A DNA stretch of 64,000 bases, from positions 2,170,001-2,234,000 of the forward strand of contig NZ_AP027056.1 of NCBI RefSeq assembly GCF_027924965.1, read 5' to 3'. A program made the position numbers and the translations under genes. The stretch is from Limnohabitans sp. TEGF004 (GTDB taxonomy: Bacteria > Pseudomonadota > Gammaproteobacteria > Burkholderiales > Burkholderiaceae_C). Below, one piece after another: positions 1 through 9,474 of this stretch; the first letter of the stretch is position 1, and each line of letters opens with the position of its first letter. The notes under the pieces were generated by a model. That model ran no database searches. It had not been told where the DNA came from and saw only the letters and a program-made list of their open reading frames with translations.

Positions 1-414
1 GTGCGCCGCAGTGCCGACCTGCTGCTGAAAGGGTTGCGCGACACGCCGGTGGTGGGCGGCATAGCCCATGCGTTCAATGGCAGCGTGCAACAAGCACAAG
101 CCTTCATCGCCTTGGGCTTCAAGCTCGGCTTTGGCGGCGCACTGACCTATGACCGCGCCTTGCAACTGCGCCGCTTGGCCACCGAGCTGCCGCTCTCAGC
201 CATCGTGCTCGAAACCGATGCACCCGACATTCCCCCGCATTGGCTGTACACCACCGCCGAGCAACGCACTGCAGGCCAACCCCAAGGCCGCAACGAACCC
301 GCCGAGCTGCCGCGCATCGCCCAAGTGCTGGCCGAGCTGCGCGGCATTCCCTTAGAAGCGCTGGCCGCTGCCACCAGCGCCAATGCGCGAGAAGCCTTGC
401 CACGCCTACAATGA
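1..414 (+). CDS. tatD: TatD-family metal-dependent hydrolase, C-terminal part
   Basis: This is the last 137 codons of a TatD-type deoxyribonuclease/hydrolase, cut by the window edge; the first in-window codon is not the true start. TatD proteins are TIM-barrel enzymes with two metal ions that act on DNA ends. The visible half carries the family's HxFxGS-type motif (HAFNGS, residues 24-29 of the fragment) and the metal-binding LETDAPD motif near residue 71, followed by the usual end in which the protein contacts its neighbours R/N-E-P. The stop is 4 bases before the GTG start of the PHP phosphoesterase, so the two are probably cotranscribed. The family call is firm; the exact TatD subgroup cannot be told from half a protein. 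Confidence 0.85.
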   Translation: MRRSADLLLKGLRDTPVVGGIAHAFNGSVQQAQAFIALGFKLGFGGALTYDRALQLRRLATELPLSAIVLETDAPDIPPHWLYTTAEQRTAGQPQGRNEPAELPRIAQVLAELRGIPLEALAAATSANAREALPRLQ

Positions 415-418
415 AGGC

Positions 419-1276
419 GTGACTTCCTCCATCCTCAACGCTGACCTGCACTGCCACTCCGTGGTCTCGGATGGCACGCTCACACCTGAGCAGTTAGCTG
501 CTCGTGCCAAAGCCAATGGTGTCGAGTTATGGGCCTTGACCGACCACGACGAAGTGGGCGGCCAAGACCGCGCACTCGCTGCAGCGCAGGCCGCTGGTAT
601 GAAGTACCTGACAGGCGTGGAAATCTCCATCACCTTCGCCAACAAAACCGTGCACATCGTGGGCCTCGGTTTTGACGCGCATGACGAGCAGCTCCAAAAA
701 GGCCTACTCCAAACACGCGGTGGTCGCAGCGAGCGTGCCAAAGAAATGTCAGAAGGCCTAGCCAAAGTTGGCATTCACGGCGCGTACGAAGGCGCCCTGA
801 AATACGCAGGCAACCATGAGCTGATTTCTCGCACCCACTTTGCCCGCTTCCTCGTAGAAACGGGCGCATGCCAAGACACCAACGAAGTTTTTCGCCGCTT
901 CTTGACCGAAGGCAACCCCGGCTTTGTGCCGCACCGTTGGGCCTCGCTCAAAGACGCGGTGCAGTGGATTGTTCAGGCCAGAGGCATGGCGGTCATCGCC
1001 CACCCTGCGCGCTATGGCTTCACGCCCAACGAAGAGTTTGCGCTGTTCACTGAATTCAAAAACCACGGCGGCCAAGGCGTGGAAGTGGTCACGGGCAGTC
1101 ACTCGGTAGCTGAATATGTGACCTATGCCGACATGGCCAAAGAGTTTGATTTATTTGCCTCGCGCGGCAGCGATTTCCATAGTCCCTCGGAGAGTCGCAT
1201 TGACCTAGGCACACTACCTTGGCTACCCGGCCAACTCACCCCTGTGTGGGAAGCCCTGGCTGACCGCATTCAATAA
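419..1276 (+). CDS. rnm: PHP-domain phosphoesterase (RNase AM / YciV type)
   Basis: This 285-residue protein has the polymerase-and-histidinol-phosphatase (PHP) fold: an N-terminal DLHCHS metal motif, a TDHDE motif about 40 residues in, and later HPARY and GSDFHSP motifs that complete a three-metal site. In E. coli the homologue YciV (RNase AM) removes nucleotides from RNA 5' ends and also hydrolyses 3',5'-nucleotide bisphosphates. The GTG at 419 is chosen because the conserved part begins a few residues later; an upstream reading frame exists but overlaps the tatD end. The next gene is yciO, reproducing the E. coli yciV-yciO pair, which supports the assignment. Function is inferred from family and neighbourhood. 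Confidence 0.8.
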   Translation: MTSSILNADLHCHSVVSDGTLTPEQLAARAKANGVELWALTDHDEVGGQDRALAAAQAAGMKYLTGVEISITFANKTVHIVGLGFDAHDEQLQKGLLQTRGGRSERAKEMSEGLAKVGIHGAYEGALKYAGNHELISRTHFARFLVETGACQDTNEVFRRFLTEGNPGFVPHRWASLKDAVQWIVQARGMAVIAHPARYGFTPNEEFALFTEFKNHGGQGVEVVTGSHSVAEYVTYADMAKEFDLFASRGSDFHSPSESRIDLGTLPWLPGQLTPVWEALADRIQ

Positions 1277-1342
1277 GCGCATTCCCTTCACAACTCAGTG
1301 GTGCTGGCCACCACACTTGCTCACTTTTCGGCTTACCCGCTC

Positions 1343-1978
1343 ATGGCTCAGTTTCTTCAAGTCCACCCTGATAACCCACAACCCCGCTTGCTCAAACAAG
1401 CCGTGCAACTGCTGGAGCGCGGCGGCATCGTGGCCGTGCCGACAGATTCAAGCTACGCCCTGGTCTGCCACTTGGACGACAAAGCTGCAGTCGAGCACAT
1501 GCGCCGAATTCGCCAAGTGGATGACAAGCACCACCTCACCTTGATGTGCCGCGACTTGTCTGAACTGGCCAACTACGCCCGCGTGGACAACCGCCAATAC
1601 CGCCTGCTCAAAGCGGCCACACCTGGGGCCTACACCTTCATCTTGGAAGCCACCAAAGAAGTGCCTCGCCGCGTCAGCCACCCACAGCGCAAAACCATTG
1701 GCCTGCGCGTGCCGCTGAACAAAACACTGCTCGACTTGCTCGAACTTCACGGCGCGCCGCTGCTAGCCACCACGCTCATCCCCCCCGGCGAGACCGAACC
1801 GATGAACGATGCCGAAGAAATTCGCGACCGTTTTGAGCACGACCTTGCCGCCGTGATTGATGCAGGAGCCTGTGCACTCGAACCCACCACCGTGGTGGAC
1901 CTCACCCCCATGGACGGCGGCGGGGACCCCGAGGTCATCCGCGAAGGACGCGGCCCACTGAGCACTTTGGGCCTGTAA
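1343..1978 (+). CDS. yciO: YciO/Sua5-YrdC-family protein
   Basis: This 211-residue protein is of the YrdC/Sua5 superfamily, which bind threonine, bicarbonate and ATP to make threonylcarbamoyl-AMP for the tRNA t6A modification. The start at 1343 gives an N-terminus resembling E. coli YciO (MxQF...HPDNPQ); the frame stays open upstream to 1298 but that part has no family match. The nucleotide-binding region (GGIVAVPTDSSYAL, near residue 30) and the KHHLTLMCRDLSEL segment are typical. YciO is a paralogue of TsaC, and E. coli YciO makes little of the intermediate, so the role may differ from TsaC. It follows the PHP gene in the same order as in E. coli. Confidence 0.8.
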   Translation: MAQFLQVHPDNPQPRLLKQAVQLLERGGIVAVPTDSSYALVCHLDDKAAVEHMRRIRQVDDKHHLTLMCRDLSELANYARVDNRQYRLLKAATPGAYTFILEATKEVPRRVSHPQRKTIGLRVPLNKTLLDLLELHGAPLLATTLIPPGETEPMNDAEEIRDRFEHDLAAVIDAGACALEPTTVVDLTPMDGGGDPEVIREGRGPLSTLGL

Positions 1979-2024
1979 GCCGCTCCGCAGCTAGACCCAA
2001 AGTGTTGAATGCGACAATGACGTT

Positions 2025-2696
2025 GTGAATTTCCCTGACCTGATTCAAACCATTCTTATTTACGGCCTGCCCGTGGTGTTTGCCATCACGCTGCACGAAG
2101 CTGCCCACGGCTATGTCGCGCACTTACGCGGCGACAACACGGCTTGGATGATGGGCCGCGTGACGCTCAACCCCATGCCGCACATCGACCCCATGGGCAC
2201 ACTGGTCATGCCCATCGTGTTGTTTTTGGCCACGGGTGGTAACTTTCTATTTGGTTACGCGCGCCCTGTGCCTGTCAATTTTGGCCGTTTGCACCATCCC
2301 AAACGCGACATGATTTGGGTGGCGCTGGCTGGCCCTGCCATCAACTTCCTGCAAGCCTTTGTATGGGCCTTCGCCATGTACGGCTTGATTGCTGCGGGTG
2401 TGGAAGAACGCTATTTCATTGAGGTTTGCAAAGCCGGTGTGAAGGTGAACGCCGTCATGTTTGCCTTTAATTTGTTCCCGCTGCCACCGCTCGACGGGGG
2501 TCGCATCGTGGTGGGCTTGCTGCCTTGGAAGCAAGCCGTGTGGTTCTCACGCGTCGAGCCTTATGGCTTTTACATCGTGATGGCCTTGGTGGTGTTGAAA
2601 GTCGTCGACAGCTTGTGGATGGCACCCATCATGACCCTGACCTTTGAGTTGCTGAGCCTCATGCTCAGTCCATTTGAATTTTTACTGAAGCCTTGA
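2025..2696 (+). CDS. Site-2 protease family (M50) small membrane metalloprotease
   Basis: This is a 223-residue integral membrane protein of peptidase family M50, class without a PDZ domain. The zinc motif HEAAH lies at residues 24-28 in the first membrane segment, and the third ligand sits in NLFPLPPLDGG near residue 155; about five to six hydrophobic segments are visible. Such minimal site-2 proteases cleave within the membrane, but their substrates are mostly unknown. The start codon is GTG at 2025. The stop TGA (2694-2696) is two bases before the trpS ATG, so the two are probably translationally linked. Placement upstream of trpS appears to be common in related bacteria (from memory). Confidence 0.85.
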   Translation: MNFPDLIQTILIYGLPVVFAITLHEAAHGYVAHLRGDNTAWMMGRVTLNPMPHIDPMGTLVMPIVLFLATGGNFLFGYARPVPVNFGRLHHPKRDMIWVALAGPAINFLQAFVWAFAMYGLIAAGVEERYFIEVCKAGVKVNAVMFAFNLFPLPPLDGGRIVVGLLPWKQAVWFSRVEPYGFYIVMALVVLKVVDSLWMAPIMTLTFELLSLMLSPFEFLLKP

Positions 2697-2698
2697 AC

Positions 2699-3895
2699 AT
2701 GAAAGAACGCGTTCTCTCCGGCATGCGCCCCACGGGTGCTTTGCATTTAGGCCACTACCACGGCGCTTTGAAAAACTGGGTGCGTTTGCAGTCTCAGATG
2801 GATTGCTTCTACTTCGTGGCCGACTGGCACGCCCTGACCACGCACTACGAAAACCGTGAGGTGATTGAGAAGAACGTGTACGAGATGGTGATCGACTGGC
2901 TCGCCGCCGGCCTAGACCCCAACGCTTGCACCATCTTCTTGCAAAGCCGCATTCCTGAGCATGCCGAGTTGTTCACGCTCTTGGCCATGGGTACACCGCT
3001 GGGTTGGTTGGAACGCGTGCCCACCTACAAAGACCAACAAGAAAAACTCAAGGACAAAGACTTGGCCACCTATGGCTTCTTGGGTTACCCCTTGCTACAA
3101 GCCGCAGACATCTTGATTTACAAAGCCAAGCATGTGCCAGTGGGCGAAGACCAAGCCAGCCATGTGGAGCTGACGCGCGAAGCCGCGCGCCGTTTCAATC
3201 ACCTCTATGGCCGCGAAATCAACGCCGAAGAAAAAGTGCAGGCTTCGCTGGCCAAACTTCCCAAAGACAGCATCAAACGCTTTGAGAAGTCCCGCAAGGC
3301 CTACCAAGAAACAGGAGACGCCAAAGCCATGGAAGGTGCGCTCGGCTACATCGCTTCAGCGCCCGAACTCGACGGGCAAGACCGCGAGCGCTTGGAAGGC
3401 TACTTCAAAGGCACAGGCAAAGTCATCTTGACCGAACCCCACGCACTGCTGACCGAAGCCAGCAAGCTGCCGGGCCTGGACGGCGCCAAGATGAGCAAGA
3501 GCTACAACAACTCGATTGCCATTCGCGAAGACCGCGCCACGATTGAGCAAAAGGTCAAGCGCATGCCCACCGACCCCGCGCGCCAAAAACGCACCGACGT
3601 GGGCAACCCCGACAAATGCCCTGTGTGGCAATTCCACATGGTCTACAGCGATGCGGCCCAACGTGAATGGGTGACGCAAGGCTGCAAAACAGCTGGCATT
3701 GGTTGCTTGGAATGCAAACAACCCATCATCGAAGCCATCTTGCGCGAGCAGCAACCCATGCTCGAGCGTGCTGAGCCCTACATCAGCAACCCGAAAATTG
3801 TGCGTGAGATTGTGGACGCAGGTACTGAAAAAGCTCGTAAAACAGCGCGGGAAACCATGCAGGATGTTCGCTCCGCAATGGGGCTAAACTACTAA
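2699..3895 (+). CDS. trpS: Tryptophan--tRNA ligase
   Basis: This class I aminoacyl-tRNA synthetase charges tRNA-Trp in the cytoplasm. The class I signature appears as HLGH at residues 16-19 and the KMSKS loop as AKMSKSYNN near residue 265. The start at 2699 (MKERVLSG) places the conserved core at once; a TTG two codons earlier is not needed. At 398 residues it is clearly longer than the roughly 330-residue TrpS of E. coli; the extra length is mainly a charged segment (about residues 195-250) inserted before the KMSKS loop. The C-terminal anticodon-binding half has the usual GxxGCLECK segment. It follows the M50 protease gene almost without a gap. Confidence 0.93.
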   Translation: MKERVLSGMRPTGALHLGHYHGALKNWVRLQSQMDCFYFVADWHALTTHYENREVIEKNVYEMVIDWLAAGLDPNACTIFLQSRIPEHAELFTLLAMGTPLGWLERVPTYKDQQEKLKDKDLATYGFLGYPLLQAADILIYKAKHVPVGEDQASHVELTREAARRFNHLYGREINAEEKVQASLAKLPKDSIKRFEKSRKAYQETGDAKAMEGALGYIASAPELDGQDRERLEGYFKGTGKVILTEPHALLTEASKLPGLDGAKMSKSYNNSIAIREDRATIEQKVKRMPTDPARQKRTDVGNPDKCPVWQFHMVYSDAAQREWVTQGCKTAGIGCLECKQPIIEAILREQQPMLERAEPYISNPKIVREIVDAGTEKARKTARETMQDVRSAMGLNY

Positions 3896-3917
3896 TATTG
3901 ATTCAGGAGTAATAAAA

Positions 3918-4511
3918 ATGAGTATGTACATCATTGACGACCATCCTTTGGTTCGCCAAGCCATCGCCATGTTGTTGCGCCGTATGCGTCCCGCATCGAA
4001 AGTCATCGAATTAGAAAAGTTCAGCGAATTGCAAGCTGCCATCATCAAAAACGGTGAGCCTGAGCTGTTTGTGCTCGACTTGTTGTTGCCTGGCGTGAAA
4101 GGCACCTCAGCCGTCAAAGACATCAAGACCATGTATGGCACTGTACCTTTGGCTGTGATTTCTTCGATGCCTGCTGGCGAAGCTGAAGAGACCTGTATCG
4201 AAGCTGGTGCTGACATTTACATCGAGAAGTCCACCCCTGCCAACGAAATTTCTGCTGCCATCCATGGCTTGTTTGCGGCTGAAAACGGCGACGAAGAAGC
4301 TGTGGTGGCTGTGGGCGAGACCAAGCTGTCTAAGCGTCAAAAACAACTCATCGTCATGCTGGACCGTGGTTTGAGCAACCGCGATATTGCCGCCGAGTTG
4401 GAGATCAGCGAACACACGGTCAAAGTTCACTTGTGGCGTTTGTTCCGTCGCTTGGATGTGAAGAGTCGCACCCAAACACTGCACTTTGCCCGCATGAACG
4501 GTTTGCTGTAA
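3918..4511 (+). CDS. LuxR/NarL-family response regulator (orphan)
   Basis: This 197-residue two-domain regulator has an N-terminal receiver domain with acidic pocket D7-D8, phospho-acceptor D54 (FVLDLLLPG) and conserved K near residue 104. The C-terminal LuxR/GerE helix-turn-helix (about residues 134-190) carries the GLSNRDIAAEL...EHTVKVHL pattern of a DNA-binding NarL-type output. A strong ribosome site, aggag at 3905-3909, precedes the ATG. No histidine kinase lies nearby, so the partner and targets are unknown. The gene lies 22 bp after trpS and is followed by a good terminator. Confidence 0.87.
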   Translation: MSMYIIDDHPLVRQAIAMLLRRMRPASKVIELEKFSELQAAIIKNGEPELFVLDLLLPGVKGTSAVKDIKTMYGTVPLAVISSMPAGEAEETCIEAGADIYIEKSTPANEISAAIHGLFAAENGDEEAVVAVGETKLSKRQKQLIVMLDRGLSNRDIAAELEISEHTVKVHLWRLFRRLDVKSRTQTLHFARMNGLL

Positions 4512-4530
4512 CTAGCTAACACCCATCAAA

Positions 4531-4565
4531 CAAAGGCCCCGCAGTTTTTGACTGCGGGGCCTTTG
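4531..4565. terminator. Bidirectional intrinsic terminator between response regulator and ccmI
   Basis: A perfect 14-bp stem (caaaggccccgcag / ctgcggggcctttg) with a 7-nt T-rich loop lies between the convergent response regulator (+) and ccmI (-). T-containing tracts flank both sides, so it can end transcription from either direction. Confidence 0.85.
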
Positions 4566-4616
4566 TCATTGCGCAAACCTAAAAGTAAATTCAGGCGTGC
4601 GTTTTAAGCGTGTGAT

Positions 4617-5957
4617 TTACGGCGTCGTCTGCAAGGTGTCACGCACCATCAAGTTCAGGCCTTTGCTGCCGGGCTTCACGGGCGTGAGGCTCACGCCATA
4701 GTCACCCGCTTGCGCAACCGCTTGACCGCTCTTTGAAATGCGAACACGCACAGTCACCTCGTCCATGCCCGAGAGCTTGGCGCTAGGGTTCATAGCGGTG
4801 CTGTCGTCGAGCACAAAGTCAAAAGGCAATTTATCCGCAGTGGTGCGCACGATAGCCACAGGCATGCGTGAGCCGGCCACTGGTGTGGCGTACACAAACA
4901 CGGTGTCTGTAGGTGCTACCAAGCCTTGAAGCTCTTTGACCAAGGTCACGCGGCCACTGATGCTGCTAGTGGCCATGGCAACCTTGCTAGCTTGCGTTTC
5001 AACTGCACTGACAGCGCGTGGCGGAATGGCCGGTAAACCCATCTTGCTACGGGCTTCTGCAATGGCACGGTCTAGCTCGGGTGCATCGGGTGAATCAGCG
5101 GACACCACTTCTCGGGCACGCTCCCAGTAGCGCAAGGCGGTATTGAAATTCATCTCGGCATACGACGCACTGCCAGCCAAGAACAAGGCGTTCAAGTGGT
5201 GGGGATCAGCTGTGAGCACACGTTGAATGATGGACCAAGGCTCACCCGCAAAGCTGCCGCCATTTTTTTGCGCCAACACTTCGGCACGCTCAATAGACAG
5301 GTTGTCATCACGGCTCAGCGCCAAGGCTTTGGCATAAGCCTCTGCAGACTCTTCAAAGTGTCCACGTGCACGCTGAACGCGCCCCAGCATGACCCAGCCT
5401 TCCATGCTGTTGGGTTCGTCTTGCAAACGGCGCGTGAGTGCAGTGGCCATTTCGGTCAACTTCTCGGGGGTGACTTCGGCAGATGAATCCACACCTTGCT
5501 TCAAAGCCATGGGATCGAGCGCGGCGGGTTCGCCCAACACGCTGTACATCAGCAGGGACGACACAGGCACCACAAACACCAACAAGGCAATACTCAGCCA
5601 AGGCTTGCGCCACAACGCGGCACCAGACGCAGAGGGCAAATTCGACACATGAGGGGTTGCCTTATCGGTCAGACCATCGACACCGACATCGGCCAACAAG
5701 CGTTGCGACAGTTCGTCACGCGCGGCTTTGAGCTCTTCATAGCTCAAGTTACCCATCACAAACTCGCGGTCGAGTTCGGCCATTTGGTCGCGGTACACCG
5801 CGGCATTGGCTTGTGCGGGGTGGTTGATGGCATCGGCTTGGCTGGCAGCCAAACGTGCGCCCTGTTGCGAGCCACGCCACAGCGCCACGCTCAACACAAT
5901 CAACACCAAGGCCATCATGGCCACGGCGACATAAATAAAAGCGAGTGCGGGATTCAC
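4617..5957 (-). CDS. ccmI: Cytochrome c maturation protein CcmI
   Basis: CcmI (446 residues) is the apocytochrome chaperone of System I cytochrome c biogenesis; it binds the C-terminus of apocytochrome c and hands it to the CcmF/CcmH haem lyase complex. The protein begins with one membrane segment (about 5-25), then a leucine-rich cytoplasmic loop with AVYRDQMAELDREF, a second membrane segment (about 115-135), TPR-like repeats (about 165-300) and a periplasmic beta-rich domain. It is the last gene of the ccm operon, one base after ccmH, and is followed by the terminator at 4531-4565. Confidence 0.92.
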   Translation of the reverse strand: MNPALAFIYVAVAMMALVLIVLSVALWRGSQQGARLAASQADAINHPAQANAAVYRDQMAELDREFVMGNLSYEELKAARDELSQRLLADVGVDGLTDKATPHVSNLPSASGAALWRKPWLSIALLVFVVPVSSLLMYSVLGEPAALDPMALKQGVDSSAEVTPEKLTEMATALTRRLQDEPNSMEGWVMLGRVQRARGHFEESAEAYAKALALSRDDNLSIERAEVLAQKNGGSFAGEPWSIIQRVLTADPHHLNALFLAGSASYAEMNFNTALRYWERAREVVSADSPDAPELDRAIAEARSKMGLPAIPPRAVSAVETQASKVAMATSSISGRVTLVKELQGLVAPTDTVFVYATPVAGSRMPVAIVRTTADKLPFDFVLDDSTAMNPSAKLSGMDEVTVRVRISKSGQAVAQAGDYGVSLTPVKPGSKGLNLMVRDTLQTTP

Positions 5958-5958
5958 A

Positions 5959-6513
5959 TCAACCTTTCAACAGTTGCTTGGCGCGTTCGCGTTCGTCGTC
6001 CGTCATGGCGACAGGTGCAGCCAAAGCGCGACGTTGACGCAAGTACACACCCAAGAAAATAGCGGCGACGACCAGCAACAAAAACGGACCAAACCACAAC
6101 ACCCAAGTCAAAGGCTTGACCTCGGGGCGATACAGCACAAAGTCGCCATAACGCGACACCAGAAAATCTTTCACCTCTTGATCAGACTTGCCCGAGCGAA
6201 TCAGCTCGCGCACTTCGTTACGCAGGTCGTCGGCCAACTCGGCGTGCGAGGAAGCCAAGGATTCGTTTTGGCACACCATGCAACGCAACTCTTGCGAGAT
6301 GTCCACTAAGCGAGCTTCGAGTTTCGGGTCTTCCGCCATGAGTGGCGCTTCACGCCCCACCACCAAGCCTGAAGACGCAGCCATTGCTGGCTCAAGAGCC
6401 AACGAAGCAGACGTTGCTTGCGCCAAAGCTGCCTGCGGGGTGAACCAGATCGCCATTGAAACGCTGAGCGCATAAACGCAACTCAAGGCGCCATTCATCC
6501 ACACACGTTTCAT
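5959..6513 (-). CDS. ccmH: Cytochrome c maturation protein CcmH
   Basis: CcmH (184 residues) is a periplasmic thioredoxin-like reductant of the apocytochrome CXXCH motif. A signal or anchor sequence (about 8-32) leads to the conserved RCMVCQNES motif with redox cysteines C78 and C81, then the SRYGDFVLYRPEVKP segment and a C-terminal membrane helix (about 138-160). About 30 Ala/Ser-rich residues separate the signal from the domain. Its start overlaps the ccmG stop by 4 bases. This is the short CcmH form, with the TPR part as the separate ccmI. Confidence 0.93.
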   Translation of the reverse strand: MKRVWMNGALSCVYALSVSMAIWFTPQAALAQATSASLALEPAMAASSGLVVGREAPLMAEDPKLEARLVDISQELRCMVCQNESLASSHAELADDLRNEVRELIRSGKSDQEVKDFLVSRYGDFVLYRPEVKPLTWVLWFGPFLLLVVAAIFLGVYLRQRRALAAPVAMTDDERERAKQLLKG

Positions 6514-7091
6514 GATTTGTTCAACTCCGCAATCAAAGGCAAGATTTTTTCAGCCAGCAACGCGGGCGTGACCGCACCGACAAACTTGTAGCGAATCACA
6601 CCGGCCTTGTCGATGACGTAGGTCTCGGGCACGCCATACACACCGTAGTTGATGCCCACGCGGCCATCGAGGTCCATGACGGAGGTCACATAAGGGTTGC
6701 CATGACGCTTGAGCCAGACTTGACTGCGCTCGCGTGCGAGCTTGAGCTTCTCTTCAAACGGCGCTTTGTAGGCGGCGTCTTGCGGTTGAATTTCTTTGTA
6801 GCTCAAACCCACGATCGGCACTTGATTCTTCTCAGAAAACGCCACCAGCACGGGGTGTTCTTCGCGGCAGGCTACACACCAAGTGGCCCACACATTGAGC
6901 ATCCACACTTGGCCTTGCATGTCGATGGGTGAAAACTTGGCGTCGCCCGGTTCAAGCGTGAACAAGGTGAAATGTGGCGCAGGCTTACCAATCAAGGGCG
7001 ATGGGATTTCACGCGGGTCGCGCTTCAAGCCCACGGCCAAAAAAACCACGAGGCCGATGAACAGCACCAGCGGAATCAAAACCTTTTTCAT
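6510..7091 (-). CDS. ccmG: Thiol:disulfide interchange protein CcmG (DsbE)
   Basis: CcmG (193 residues) is a membrane-anchored periplasmic thioredoxin that keeps apocytochrome c and CcmH reduced. The N-terminal anchor spans about residues 4-22; the active site is WCVAC (C72, C75) in the WATWCxxCREEHP context, and the conserved cis-proline region GVPETYVIDK follows later. The start at 7091 is the ATG overlapping the ccmF TGA by 4 bases; upstream codons of this frame lie within ccmF and are not used. Confidence 0.93.
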   Translation of the reverse strand: MKKVLIPLVLFIGLVVFLAVGLKRDPREIPSPLIGKPAPHFTLFTLEPGDAKFSPIDMQGQVWMLNVWATWCVACREEHPVLVAFSEKNQVPIVGLSYKEIQPQDAAYKAPFEEKLKLARERSQVWLKRHGNPYVTSVMDLDGRVGINYGVYGVPETYVIDKAGVIRYKFVGAVTPALLAEKILPLIAELNKS

Positions 7092-9007
7092 TTGCGGTAT
7101 CTCCGGTCGAGCGCCGCCAACACGCCACCCAACACCATCAACAGCACGCCACCCCACAGCCACGGCACAAAGGGCTTGTAGTACACGCGCATGCTCCACT
7201 CGGTGCGTGCGTCGTCCAGCGGCTCGCCCAATGACACATACAAATCGCGCATAAAGCCCGAATCAATGCCAGCTTCTGTCATGGCCATGGCAGATGAGAA
7301 ATAGCGACGTTTTTCAGGCTGCAGAATTTCGATGATCTTGTCGTTGCGCAGCACTTGCACATCGGCACGCACGGCCTTGTAGTTGGGGCCGCGCACTTCG
7401 TCGAGCGAGTTCAAGCGGAAGGTGTAGGGCGCAATCGTCACCACGTCACCAATGTGCATACGCACATCACGCTCCACCTCGTAGCACTTGACGCCGGTGA
7501 TGCCGATGACCAACACTGCCATTCCGAAGTGGGCGATGTGCTGCCCCCAAAAGGAGGCGCCAATACGGCCAGGCTTGTGCAAACGCTCTAACACTTGCTG
7601 GGCTGTGCCCAAGGCCACCCAACAACCGAGGAACAAACCAAACGCAGCGCCGATGGACCAGCCACCCAACACGAATGGCAACAGCACAGCCAAGGCAACC
7701 GCACCCGCAAACGTCCAACGCAGCTTGTGCGCAATCTCACGCACATTGGCATCACGCCAACGCGCCACCGAACCCGGAATCATCAAGAACACAGTCGGCA
7801 CGAGCAGCGGCGCAAACACGGCATTGAAGTAAGGCGGGCCGACCGACAACTTGCCCATGTTGAGCGCATCAATGATGAGCGGGTAAATCGTGCCCAGCAA
7901 CACCGCTGCGGTGGCCACCACCAGCAACACGCTGTTGGCCAACAAGAATGACTCACGCGACACCAGCTCCATGCGACCACCCAAGGCCACGCGTGGCGCA
8001 CGCCAAGCGAACAGCGTGAGCGAAGCGCCCACCACCACCGCCAAGAAGACCAAAATAAACACACCGCGCTTAGGGTCAGACGCAAATGCATGAACTGAAG
8101 TCAACACGCCTGAGCGAACCAAAAACGTGCCCAGCAGCGACAACGAGAACGCCGCAATGGCCAGCAACACAGTCCAAGCCTTAAAGCTGCCGCGCTTCTC
8201 TGTGACCATCAGCGAGTGAATGAGTGCTGTGCCGACCAACCAAGGCATGAGCGAAGCGTTTTCTACCGGGTCCCAAAACCACCAGCCGCCCCAGCCGAGT
8301 TCGTAATACGCCCACCAAGAACCGAGGCCAATGCCAAAGGTCAAGAAAGTCCAAGCCACCACCGTCCATGGACGCGACCAGCGTGCCCAAGCAGCATCCA
8401 AACGACCGCTCATCAGGGCAGCTACCGCAAATGCAAACGCCACAGCCATGCCCACATAGCCCATGTAGAGCATGGGCGGGTGAATGACCAAACCTGGGTC
8501 TTGCAAAAGCGGATTCAAATCTTTACCGTCCAAAGCCGCAGGCAACAAACGCTCAAACGGGTTGGAGGTGGTCAAGATGAAGAGTAAAAAGCCAACCGAA
8601 ATCAAACCCAACACGCCAATCACCCGCGCCACCATATCGAGTGGCAAGCTGCGCGAGAACACCGCCACGGCCACCGTCCACAACGACAGCAACAACACCC
8701 AAAGCAAGAGTGAGCCTTCATGGCCACCCCACACTGCAGCAAATTGGTAGGGCTTGGGCAACAAGGAGTTGGAGTGCTGCGACACGTACAACACTGAGAA
8801 ATCGTTGTTCAAAAATGCCGACGCCAATGCACCGAAAGCAAACGCCACCAACACAAACTGCAAAGCCGCTGTTGGTCGGGCCAATGATTGCAAGGTGACT
8901 TGCGTTTGCGGATTGCGCACCAAAGTGCCTGCAATGGGCAGCACGCCCTGCATCACCGCCACCAAGGCGGCCAGCATGAGCGCGAAATTACCGAGTTCTG
9001 GAATCAT
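7088..9007 (-). CDS. ccmF: Haem lyase CcmF
   Basis: CcmF (639 residues) is the large polytopic subunit of the haem lyase that attaches haem to apocytochrome c. Some 14-15 membrane segments are visible. The haem-handling tryptophan-rich WWD motif is present at about residues 239-250 ([12 protein letters not shown]), with conserved flanking histidines such as GGHEGS and [12 protein letters not shown]. The start overlaps the ccmE stop by 4 bases. Length and motifs are normal for the family. Confidence 0.95.
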   Translation of the reverse strand: MIPELGNFALMLAALVAVMQGVLPIAGTLVRNPQTQVTLQSLARPTAALQFVLVAFAFGALASAFLNNDFSVLYVSQHSNSLLPKPYQFAAVWGGHEGSLLLWVLLLSLWTVAVAVFSRSLPLDMVARVIGVLGLISVGFLLFILTTSNPFERLLPAALDGKDLNPLLQDPGLVIHPPMLYMGYVGMAVAFAFAVAALMSGRLDAAWARWSRPWTVVAWTFLTFGIGLGSWWAYYELGWGGWWFWDPVENASLMPWLVGTALIHSLMVTEKRGSFKAWTVLLAIAAFSLSLLGTFLVRSGVLTSVHAFASDPKRGVFILVFLAVVVGASLTLFAWRAPRVALGGRMELVSRESFLLANSVLLVVATAAVLLGTIYPLIIDALNMGKLSVGPPYFNAVFAPLLVPTVFLMIPGSVARWRDANVREIAHKLRWTFAGAVALAVLLPFVLGGWSIGAAFGLFLGCWVALGTAQQVLERLHKPGRIGASFWGQHIAHFGMAVLVIGITGVKCYEVERDVRMHIGDVVTIAPYTFRLNSLDEVRGPNYKAVRADVQVLRNDKIIEILQPEKRRYFSSAMAMTEAGIDSGFMRDLYVSLGEPLDDARTEWSMRVYYKPFVPWLWGGVLLMVLGGVLAALDRRYRK

Positions 9008-9474
9008 GGGTTGCCTTTGATGGGGGCTGGCGTTTGCACAGACTTGGCAGCTTTGGCAGCCGCCGCTTCGTCCATCGCGTGTTGGGCTTCAGGTGGCATG
9101 TAGTTTTCGTCATGCTTCGCCAGCACTTCGCTGGCCACGAACATGCCGTCGTCACCCAGTTTGCCCTGCGACACCACGCCTTTGCCTTCTTTGAACAAAT
9201 CAGGCAACAGGCCCACATAGGTCACGGGCATTTCATGCACGGTGTCGGTGATGACAAAGCGCACGGTGTTGCCATCGCGCACCAGGCTGCCCTCTTTCAC
9301 CATGCCACCTGCTCGGAAGGTACGCCCCTTGGGGGCTTCACCCTTGCTCACTTGCGTGGGCGTGAAGAAGAACACCAAATTACTTTGAAAGGCATTCAGC
9401 ACAAAAGCTGCTGCTGCGCACAACACCACAATGCCAGCAGCAATCAGTGCAAATCGTTTGGTTCTGGGTTTCAT
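9004..9474 (-). CDS. ccmE: Haem chaperone CcmE
   Basis: CcmE (156 residues from the ATG at 9474) carries haem covalently from CcmABCD to the CcmF/H lyase. It has an N-terminal membrane anchor (about 8-28), an OB-fold periplasmic domain, and the haem-binding HxxxY motif as H121 and Y125 (KHDENYMP). The C-terminal tail is Ala/Lys-rich. A GTG one codon upstream (9477) could also serve as start; the ATG shares one base with the ccmD stop. Confidence 0.93.
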   Translation of the reverse strand: MKPRTKRFALIAAGIVVLCAAAAFVLNAFQSNLVFFFTPTQVSKGEAPKGRTFRAGGMVKEGSLVRDGNTVRFVITDTVHEMPVTYVGLLPDLFKEGKGVVSQGKLGDDGMFVASEVLAKHDENYMPPEAQHAMDEAAAAKAAKSVQTPAPIKGNP

